Source: Candidatus Nitrotoga sp. CP45 (GTDB taxonomy: Bacteria; Bacteroidota; Bacteroidia; Flavobacteriales; Flavobacteriaceae). From it: a DNA stretch of 6,902 nucleotides. Positions 1-4,869 of the stretch are shown here, one piece after another. How positions within the stretch are numbered: the stretch's first letter is position 1; each line of letters starts with the position of its first letter. The translations under genes and the position numbers were made by a program. The stretch covers positions 1 through 6,902 of the forward strand of contig CALQCV020000101.1 in assembly GCA_943329165.2 (NCBI GenBank), read 5' to 3'. Below the pieces are notes generated by a model that saw nothing but the letters and a program-made list of their open reading frames with translations, was not told the origin of the DNA and did not search any database.

Positions 1-476
1 CTTTTTGGGATTGGTTGTGAATCTCTGCCTTCGGTAATAAGCTCAAAATCTTCGCGTAGCGCAGCATCATTTTTGGCAAAAATATCCCAAGTATGTTGAA
101 CGGTTATACATTCTTCACTGAATTCTATTATTTCATAACTATCAAAATCGACTTCTTCTTGTGTATCATTTGTATAAAAAGCGATGACTTCATCACCTTG
201 AAAAATAGCCTGATTTTTTTCTAAACTTTTAACCATTTCGCACAGAATATCATTTGGAAGGAAAGAAGCGTTAATCATAACGTTATCTTCCATTTCAACC
301 ATTGGAAACTTTTCGGAAAGGTATTCTTCAGTCAAGGTAGTTGTCGTATACCCTAAATATTTCTCCCATTTTTCACGAATAGTCAAAATTCCGATGCGTA
401 TATCGGCTACAGGTCTTGTGAATGTAAAGGGTAAAAGCGCATTACGAACTGTTCCGTCAAAAAGTATATAGTTCAT
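1..476 (-). CDS. GlmU-related sugar nucleotidyltransferase (N-terminal part, runs off window)
   Basis: The reverse strand from ATG 476-474 is open to the window edge, giving 158 complete codons. The protein begins MNYILFDGTVRNALLPF and continues with FTRPVADIRIGIL and IREKWEKYLG. This is the N-terminus of the Bacteroidota GlmU-related family (about 390 residues when complete), in which the classical LAAGxGTRM nucleotide-binding loop is replaced by an LFDG...R..LLPFTFTRP-type start. Family members are predicted to join a sugar-phosphate uridylyltransferase domain to a C-terminal left-handed beta-helix acetyltransferase, making UDP-GlcNAc or a similar activated sugar for peptidoglycan and LPS. 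Only the first part of the nucleotidyltransferase domain is visible, so the acetyltransferase half is inferred from the family. The gene lies downstream of rpmE2 on the same strand, but a terminator intervenes, so it probably has its own promoter. The start fits the family N-terminus well. Confidence 0.85.
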   Translation of the reverse strand, partial: MNYILFDGTVRNALLPFTFTRPVADIRIGILTIREKWEKYLGYTTTTLTEEYLSEKFPMVEMEDNVMINASFLPNDILCEMVKSLEKNQAIFQGDEVIAFYTNDTQEEVDFDSYEIIEFSEECITVQHTWDIFAKNDAALREDFELITEGRDSQPIPK

Positions 477-515
477 TGTGAAGGTTTAAAAAGTTTATGA
501 GTCTATAACTCTCTT

Positions 516-523
516 CAAAAGTA
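516..523 (-). promoter_or_regulatory. Candidate promoter -7 element for the GlmU-like gene
   Basis: On the minus strand this reads TACTTTTG, a full match to the Bacteroidota -7 consensus TAnnTTTG. It lies 39 nt upstream of the GlmU-like start codon and just downstream of the rpmE2 terminator, where an independent promoter is expected. No good TTTG/TTG -33 element lies at a proper distance (the nearest TTTG is only 11 nt away), so the call rests on the -7 element and its position. Confidence 0.4.
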
Positions 524-539
524 CAAAGATTAAACAAAT

Positions 540-570
540 AAAAAAACCACTCGCTTTCGTGAATGGTTTT
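540..570 (-). terminator. Rho-independent terminator of rpmE2
   Basis: On the minus strand AAAACCATTC (570-561) pairs with GAGTGGTTTT (552-543). The 10-bp stem has one G-T wobble and an 8-nt loop ACGAAAGC. It is followed by an uninterrupted T tract (7 T's from 546 to 540, continuous with the stem T's). It starts 24 nt after the rpmE2 stop and ends before the GlmU-like start, so it should insulate the two genes. The wobble becomes an A-C mismatch on the plus strand, so the hairpin is better in the rpmE2 direction. Confidence 0.85.
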
Positions 571-594
571 AATAAAATTGAAACACTTAAATTA

Positions 595-846
595 TTATTT
601 AGCGTGTTTAGCGTATTTAGTTTTGAATTTATCAATACGTCCGGCAGTATCAATAAGTTTAGATTTACCTGTGTAAAAAGGATGAGAAGTTCTAGAAATC
701 TCCATTTTGAATACTGGATATTCAACACCTTCGTGAGTGATAGTTTCTTTTGTTTCTACTGTCGATTTAGTGATAAAAACATCATCGTTTGACATGTCTT
801 TGAAAGCAACTAATCTGTAATTTTCTGGGTGAATTCCTTGTTTCAT
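595..846 (-). CDS. rpmE2: 50S ribosomal protein L31 type B
   Basis: This 83-residue protein begins [15 protein letters not shown] and carries the L31 hallmark [20 protein letters not shown] near residues 54-73, with a basic tail [12 protein letters not shown]31 binds the large ribosomal subunit and forms part of the bridge to the 30S head. There is no cysteine in the whole protein, so the zinc-binding CxxC pairs of type A L31 are absent. This defines the zinc-independent type B (YkgM-like) paralogue. Length and both termini match full-length family members, so the ATG at 846 is well supported. It is transcribed alone from a strong promoter about 105 bp upstream and ends in a clear intrinsic terminator. 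It is divergent from the DUF4199 gene. Confidence 0.97.
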   Translation of the reverse strand: MKQGIHPENYRLVAFKDMSNDDVFITKSTVETKETITHEGVEYPVFKMEISRTSHPFYTGKSKLIDTAGRIDKFKTKYAKHAK

Positions 847-945
847 TTTGTAAATCTTTTTATTGTTATGAAGTAATTTGTTTTGAAGCTTTCTTTTATG
901 AAAGGTATAAACTAGCTACAGCTTTTATTGTTCTTTTTAAATTAG
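847..945 (-). promoter_or_regulatory. Long 5' leader of rpmE2
   Basis: If the promoter at 981-952 is used, rpmE2 mRNA carries roughly 100 nt before its start codon. The leader can form a small hairpin with CTTTC/GAAAG arms and a 6-nt loop (904-889). A competing longer-range pairing of AAGCT (924-920) with AGCTT (890-886) shares bases with that hairpin, so two alternative folds are possible. Many bacteria autoregulate L31 through mRNA leaders, but I do not recognise a described leader motif here. The structure is AT-rich and weak, so regulation is only a possibility. Confidence 0.3.
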
Positions 946-951
946 AGTGTG

Positions 952-981
952 CAAAAATACAACTATTTTTTAAAAATCAAA
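952..981 (-). promoter_or_regulatory. Bacteroidota-type promoter of rpmE2
   Basis: On the minus strand TTTG (981-978) is followed after an 18-nt spacer by TATTTTTG (959-952). These match the Bacteroidota -33 element (TTTG) and -7 element (TAnnTTTG) exactly, with spacing in the range reported for Flavobacterium promoters. It points towards rpmE2, and transcription should start near 945. Confidence 0.75.
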
Positions 982-1023
982 CGAATAGGTAAACTTTTTT
1001 TAATTGTTTTGCACTTACTGAAA

Positions 1024-1041
1024 AGTAATTACGGAATTACT
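1024..1041. promoter_or_regulatory. Dyad abutting the DUF4199 promoter, possible operator
   Basis: AGTAATT (1024-1030) and AATTACT (1035-1041) are perfect inverted repeats around the spacer ACGG. The dyad fills the space just upstream of the -7 element TATATTTG and overlaps its first base, a classic position for a repressor operator. AT-rich dyads of this size can arise by chance, and I cannot name a regulator. Confidence 0.3.
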
Positions 1042-1048
1042 ATATTTG
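1041..1048 (+). promoter_or_regulatory. Promoter -7 element for the DUF4199/glycosyltransferase operon
   Basis: TATATTTG matches TAnnTTTG fully and lies 24 nt before the ATG at 1073. The -33 region is weak: ACTG (1017-1020) at a 20-nt spacing is the best candidate. It is the only clear plus-strand promoter I found in the intergenic regions, so it may drive the downstream run of genes. Confidence 0.6.
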
Positions 1049-1072
1049 TTAACTAATCACAACCTAAATAGT

Positions 1073-1609
1073 ATGAATGAAATTATTAAGAAAAATGGTT
1101 TAACGTTTGGCGCAATTTTAGGCCTATTCTCAGTTGCATTTACAACTCTTATTTATGTTGTAGATATAAAGTTATTTATGAGTTGGTGGCTTGGAGGCAT
1201 TAGCCTCATTTTAAATATTATTATTGGCGTTGTTTTAGTTTCGAAAACAAAAAAACAGCTAGACAATAACATCAGTTTTAAAGATGCTTTTTCTGTTTAT
1301 TTCATTGCCGGAGCACTTGGAAGTACTATTTCTGCTTTATACAATTACGTTTTGTTTAATTTCATTGATCCTCAAGCCAAAGAAACGATAAAAGAAATGA
1401 CCATCAAATATACTATCGAAATGATGGAAAAATTTGGAACTCCAAAAGAAGCGTTAAACCAAACCATAGCCGAATTGCAAAAAGCAGATAATTATTCATT
1501 AGGAAATATATTTATGGGATTATTATTTGTCTACATTATTGTTTCCATTTTTGGCTTAATTTTGGCCGCTATTTTCAAATCTAAATCACCTTCATCGCAA
1601 GGATTATAA
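1073..1609 (+). CDS. DUF4199 family integral membrane protein
   Basis: This is a 178-residue protein with four predicted transmembrane helices at about residues 10-30, 36-56, 74-96 and 144-168. A charged, probably amphipathic segment (about 100-138, DPQAKETIKEM...KFGTPKEAL) separates helices three and four. The layout and sequence fit DUF4199, a Bacteroidota membrane family without an established function. The start is set at ATG 1073 because a possible upstream TTG at 1046 lies inside the promoter -7 element and would add nine residues that look unlike the family. The stop codon is immediately followed by the ATG of the glycosyltransferase (TAAATG), which indicates co-transcription and probably translational coupling. 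A role alongside the glycosyltransferase at the inner membrane is inferred from this pairing only. Confidence 0.88.
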   Translation: MNEIIKKNGLTFGAILGLFSVAFTTLIYVVDIKLFMSWWLGGISLILNIIIGVVLVSKTKKQLDNNISFKDAFSVYFIAGALGSTISALYNYVLFNFIDPQAKETIKEMTIKYTIEMMEKFGTPKEALNQTIAELQKADNYSLGNIFMGLLFVYIIVSIFGLILAAIFKSKSPSSQGL

Positions 1610-2569
1610 ATGAATTTATCTATAATAATTCCACTTCTTAACGAACAGGAATCTCTACCTGAATTACACCAATGGATAGTCAAAGTAATGACTACCCATA
1701 ATTATTCCTATGAAGTAATTTTTATAGATGATGGCAGTACGGATGAGTCGTGGCAAATTATTGAACAACTTTCAGAAAAAAATCCAAACGTTAAAGGAAT
1801 TCGTTTCCTTACCAATTTTGGTAAATCACAAGCCTTGCATGCCGGTTTTGCTAAAGCTAAAGGCAACGTAATCATTACAATGGATGCGGATTTACAAGAT
1901 AGTCCGGAAGAAATTCCTGATTTATATAATATGGTTTTGAACCAAAATTTTGATTTGGTTTCAGGCTGGAAAAAGAAACGCTACGATTCGGTTGTTGGTA
2001 AAAATTTACCTTCTAAATTATTTAATTGGGCTGCCCGAAAAACTTCTGGAGTTAAACTTAATGATTTCAACTGCGGCTTAAAAGCCTACAAAAATATCGT
2101 TGTCAAAAACATAGAAGTTTCGGGTGAAATGCATCGTTACATTCCGGTTTTAGCCAAAAATGCTGGCTTTGGAAAAATAGGCGAAAAAGTGGTAATACAT
2201 CAAGCCCGAAAATATGGCGAGTCAAAATTTGGTATGAGCCGTTTTATTAATGGTTTCTTAGATTTGATTACGATTTGGTTTTTATCCAAATATGGTAAAC
2301 GCCCAATGCATCTTTTTGGAGCACTTGGTATAATCATGTTCATCATTGGTTTTTTGGCTACTTTTTTTATTATAGGAATCAAACTAATGAAATTATTTGT
2401 ACTACATGAACCAACTATTTTAGTTACTGCAAACCCCCTTTTCTACATTGCCTTAACCGCAATGATTATAGGTTCTCAACTATTTTTAGCGGGATTTTTG
2501 GGTGAAATAATTTTGAGAGCAAAGAACAATGAAGAGCGCTATAAAATTTCGAAAGAGGTGAATTTATAA
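1610..2569 (+). CDS. GT2 family glycosyltransferase, polyprenyl-phosphate sugar transferase type
   Basis: This 319-residue protein has an N-terminal GT-A domain and two C-terminal membrane helices (about 235-257 and 276-300), the layout of the DPM1/GtrB/ArnC-like group. Visible motifs are SIIIPLLNEQESL (4-16), the nucleotide-binding FIDDGSTD (38-45), the metal-binding DAD within MDADLQD (91-97), GEMHRYIPVLA (172-182) and HQARKYGESKFGMSR (197-211), which resembles the lipid-phosphate-binding HxxRxxGxSK motif of this group. Such enzymes move a sugar from a nucleotide donor onto undecaprenyl or a related polyprenyl phosphate on the cytoplasmic face for envelope glycan assembly or modification. 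The donor sugar cannot be read from the sequence. The ATG directly follows the DUF4199 stop codon. No promoter is seen between the two. Confidence 0.92.
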   Translation: MNLSIIIPLLNEQESLPELHQWIVKVMTTHNYSYEVIFIDDGSTDESWQIIEQLSEKNPNVKGIRFLTNFGKSQALHAGFAKAKGNVIITMDADLQDSPEEIPDLYNMVLNQNFDLVSGWKKKRYDSVVGKNLPSKLFNWAARKTSGVKLNDFNCGLKAYKNIVVKNIEVSGEMHRYIPVLAKNAGFGKIGEKVVIHQARKYGESKFGMSRFINGFLDLITIWFLSKYGKRPMHLFGALGIIMFIIGFLATFFIIGIKLMKLFVLHEPTILVTANPLFYIALTAMIIGSQLFLAGFLGEIILRAKNNEERYKISKEVNL

Positions 2570-2589
2570 AATTAGTATTTTCTTAAATA

Positions 2590-2608
2590 TGATACCATAA
2601 AAGTTATT
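2590..2608 (+). repeat. Gapped direct copy of part of the downstream ORF6N gene
   Basis: TGATACCAT followed by AAAAGTTATT matches 2848-2868 inside the ORF6N gene at all 19 bases, apart from a 2-base gap (CT present in the gene, absent here). In the gene this segment is the right half of a palindrome plus its flank. A collinear match of this length in a 79-bp gap is unlikely by chance even in AT-rich DNA. It suggests duplication or recombination of ORF6N sequence. Confidence 0.7.
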
Positions 2609-2610
2609 CT

Positions 2611-2637
2611 TTAAGGTCGCAAATTGTGGCCTCAAAC
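2611..2637 (+). pseudogene. ORF6N gene fragment / imperfect palindrome in the intergenic gap
   Basis: Read in one frame the nine codons spell LRSQIVASN, the usual form of a core segment of ORF6N-domain proteins. The intact gene downstream has LVSQSVIPS at the equivalent place. The reading is bounded by a TGA at 2590 and a TAG at 2653, so it is not a functional gene. The same DNA is an inverted repeat: 2611-2622 (TTAAGGTCGCAA) and 2624-2635 (TTGTGGCCTCAA) pair over 12 positions with one mismatch and two G-T wobbles. It could also act as a weak terminator after the glycosyltransferase, but there is no good T tract behind it. Confidence 0.6.
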
Positions 2638-2648
2638 ATTTTAAAAGA

Positions 2649-3137
2649 ATGGAATTAGAAGTTATACAAAATAAAATATTTGAAATACGTGGTCATAAAG
2701 TCATGCTTGATTTTGATTTGGCATTACTGTATTCAGTTGAAACTAGGGTTTTAAAACAAGCTGTCAGAAGAAACATCTCTAGATTTCCTGAAGATTTTAT
2801 GTTTATTTTATCTGATGCCGAACTAAATCAATTGGTATCACAATCTGTGATACCATCTAAAAGTTATTTTGGTGGTGCTTTCCCCTTTGCCTTTACAGAA
2901 CAAGGAATTGCAATGCTTTCCAGTGTTTTGAATAGTGAAAAAGCAATCGAGATTAATATTTCAATTATTAGAGCATTTGTTACCATTAGGCAATTTTCTT
3001 TGACTTATGCTGAACTTAAAACTAGAATTGAAGAAATTGAAAGCCAATTTCCCGATATTTACAAAGCCTTAAATTACTTGGTTGACAAGGATAAAAATCA
3101 AAAAACTGAAAGAAATAAAATAGGTTACAAAAAGTAA
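2649..3137 (+). CDS. ORF6N-domain (KilA-N-associated type) putative DNA-binding protein
   Basis: This is a 162-residue protein. Residues about 8-95 form an ORF6N domain: IFEIRGHKVMLDFDLALLY, then a basic stretch with RRNISRFPEDFMF (40-52), then FAFTEQGIAMLSSVLNS (80-96) and IRAFV. Residues about 115-155 are charged and probably coiled-coil, ending in ERNKIGYKK, a tail usual for the family. ORF6N domains are known from phages and large DNA viruses, and many Bacteroidota chromosomes carry them. DNA binding is presumed, and the cellular role is unknown. Length and termini look complete. It interrupts a run of envelope genes: 79 bp separate it from the glycosyltransferase and only 4 bp from the sugar mutase. 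No promoter is visible in front. Codons 62-69 lie on a perfect palindrome, and the upstream gap carries related sequence, pointing to recombination or transfer. Confidence 0.88.
   Translation: MELEVIQNKIFEIRGHKVMLDFDLALLYSVETRVLKQAVRRNISRFPEDFMFILSDAELNQLVSQSVIPSKSYFGGAFPFAFTEQGIAMLSSVLNSEKAIEINISIIRAFVTIRQFSLTYAELKTRIEEIESQFPDIYKALNYLVDKDKNQKTERNKIGYKK
2833..2855 (+). repeat. Perfect 10-bp-arm palindrome inside the ORF6N gene
   Basis: TGGTATCACA (2833-2842) and TGTGATACCA (2846-2855) are exact inverted repeats around the 3-base spacer ATC. The palindrome encodes residues 62-69 (LVSQSVIP) of the ORF6N domain and would form a stable hairpin in mRNA or single-stranded DNA. The centre falls on the first base of codon 66, the same relative position as in the intergenic fragment at 2611-2637. 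Confidence 0.9.
2848..2868 (+). repeat. In-gene partner of the direct repeat at 2590-2608
   Basis: TGATACCAT-CT-AAAAGTTATT inside the ORF6N gene encodes parts of VIPSKSYF. It matches the intergenic segment upstream except for the extra CT. It overlaps the right arm of the in-gene palindrome. Confidence 0.7.
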
Positions 3138-3141
3138 AATC

Positions 3142-4869
3142 ATGCATATCGAAAAAAACATATTAGACAAAGTAAACGAATGGCTTACGCCGACATTTGA
3201 CCAAAAAACGCAAGACGAAATCACAGAAATGATGACTTCCTCTCCAAAAAATCTAGAAGAAAGCTTCTATAAAAATTTGGAATTTGGAACGGGTGGAATG
3301 CGCGGAATAATGGGCATTGGAACCAATCGCATCAACAAATACACCCTTGGGAAAAACACTCAAGGCTTATCCGATTATTTAAAAAAGTCATTTCCAGATG
3401 AGCAACTAAAAGTAGCTATTGCTTACGATTGTCGCCATAACAGCGATACTTTGGCGAAAGTTGTTGCTGATGTTTTTTCGGCAAACGAAATCAAAGTGTA
3501 TTTGTTTTCTGAAATGCGTCCAACACCAGAATTGTCTTTCGCAGTCAGACATTTAAATTGCCATGCCGGAATTGTTTTGACAGCTTCTCACAATCCACCT
3601 GAATACAATGGGTACAAAGTATATTGGCAGGATGGTGGACAAATAGTTCCACCAAATGATGCCGAAATTGTTCAGGTAATTGAAAACTTAAAATACAGCG
3701 AAATCAAATTTGACGCTAACGAAAATCTGATCGAATATATTGACGTTGCCGTAGATGAAGCTTTCGCAAAATCTACTGTTGATAATGCAAGCTTTAACAC
3801 TCCGGCGGAAGCTAGAAAAAATTTAAAAATTGCTTATACTTCTTTACATGGAACATCTATTAAAATGGTTCCGAAAGTATTAGAAAAAGCAGGTTATACT
3901 GATGTTAATATTGTTCCAGAACAGGCAGAACCAGACGGAAATTTCCCAACAGTTGTTTCTCCAAATCCAGAAGAACCGGAAGCATTGACCATGGCTTTAG
4001 CTTTAGCAGATAAAATAAATGCGGATATCGTTTTTGGAACTGATCCGGATAGTGACCGACTTGGCGTTGCGGTCAGAAATAATGAGGGCGAAATGCAGTT
4101 GTTAAACGGGAACCAAACGATGATTGTTATGACGCATTATCTTCTGGACCAATGGAAAAAAGCTGCGAAAATTGACGGAAAACAATTCATCGGTTCAACT
4201 ATTGTTTCTACACCAATGATGTTAGAACTGGCTTCGGCTTTTGGCGTTGAATGCAAAGTTGGTTTAACCGGTTTCAAATGGATTGCAAAGTTTATCACAG
4301 ATTTTCCTGAACTGAAATTTATTGGCGGTGGCGAAGAAAGTTTTGGCTATATGGTTGGTGATGCTGTACGCGATAAGGATGCTGTAGGTGCTATTTTGCT
4401 AATGTGTGAAATTGCAGCTCAAGCCAAAGAAAAAGGGAGTTCCGTTTACAAAGAATTGGAACAAATGTATGTCGACTTTGGTTTCTATAAAGAGCATTTA
4501 ATTTCGATTACCAAAAAAGGTATAGAAGGCGCAAACGAAATCAAGCAAATGATGGTTGACATGCGTGAAAATCCAGTTTCCGAAATCAATGGACAACGTG
4601 TAATTATGGTGGAAGATTACCAAAACTCAACCGCAAGAAATCTTTTGAGTAATGAAACCGAAACTTTACATATTCCAAAATCGGATGTGTTGATTTATTA
4701 TTTAGAAGACGGATCTAAAATTTGCGCGCGCCCTAGTGGTACCGAACCAAAAATCAAATTCTATTTTAGTGTAAATACTGCTATTGAAAATGTGGGCGAA
4801 ATTTCAGCTGCTGAAGCATTTTTGGATACTAAAATTGGAAATATAATTTCAGAAATGAAACTGACCTAA
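3142..4869 (+). CDS. Phosphoglucomutase/phosphomannomutase (alpha-D-phosphohexomutase family)
   Basis: This 575-residue cytoplasmic enzyme has all four alpha-phosphohexomutase signatures. They are the active-site loop TASHNPPEYNGYK with the phosphoserine at S149, the metal-binding loop DPDSDR at 301-306, the sugar-binding loop GGGEESFGY at 395-403 and the phosphate-binding loop RPSGTEPK at 530-537. An N-terminal GTGGMRGIMG (49-58) is also typical. It should interconvert hexose 6-phosphate and hexose 1-phosphate, supplying glucose-1-P or mannose-1-P for nucleotide-sugar synthesis. Length and the N-terminal extension place it with the long PgcA/PGM2-like members rather than the roughly 450-residue AlgC or GlmM types, so glucose (or glucose/mannose) is the likeliest substrate, but this is inference. 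It starts 4 bp after the ORF6N stop, and its TAA overlaps the next ATG by one base (TAATG), implying coupling with the ABC exporter. Confidence 0.95.
   Translation: MHIEKNILDKVNEWLTPTFDQKTQDEITEMMTSSPKNLEESFYKNLEFGTGGMRGIMGIGTNRINKYTLGKNTQGLSDYLKKSFPDEQLKVAIAYDCRHNSDTLAKVVADVFSANEIKVYLFSEMRPTPELSFAVRHLNCHAGIVLTASHNPPEYNGYKVYWQDGGQIVPPNDAEIVQVIENLKYSEIKFDANENLIEYIDVAVDEAFAKSTVDNASFNTPAEARKNLKIAYTSLHGTSIKMVPKVLEKAGYTDVNIVPEQAEPDGNFPTVVSPNPEEPEALTMALALADKINADIVFGTDPDSDRLGVAVRNNEGEMQLLNGNQTMIVMTHYLLDQWKKAAKIDGKQFIGSTIVSTPMMLELASAFGVECKVGLTGFKWIAKFITDFPELKFIGGGEESFGYMVGDAVRDKDAVGAILLMCEIAAQAKEKGSSVYKELEQMYVDFGFYKEHLISITKKGIEGANEIKQMMVDMRENPVSEINGQRVIMVEDYQNSTARNLLSNETETLHIPKSDVLIYYLEDGSKICARPSGTEPKIKFYFSVNTAIENVGEISAAEAFLDTKIGNIISEMKLT

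Noticed and set aside
495..792. Open frames of 77 codons on both strands (495-728 minus, 559-792 plus)
   Set aside because: Both overlap rpmE2 in other frames and run through the terminator. Their translations are low-complexity and match no family.
1046..1072. TTG-initiated nine-residue extension of the DUF4199 protein
   Set aside because: The TTG lies inside the TATATTTG promoter element and the added residues look like untranslated leader. ATG 1073 fits the family N-terminus.
2200..2382. 60-codon minus-strand frame inside the glycosyltransferase
   Set aside because: It is antisense to a well-conserved coding region, with no promoter or family similarity.
2611..2640. Intrinsic terminator after the glycosyltransferase
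   Set aside because: The hairpin is real, but the following bases (ACATTTTAAAA) give only a short T run. The ORF6N-derived explanation accounts for the sequence better, so termination here is at most weak.
2649..3137. ORF6N gene as part of a prophage
   Set aside because: No other phage gene, integrase or attachment-like repeat is visible on either side. Lone chromosomal ORF6N genes are common in Bacteroidota.
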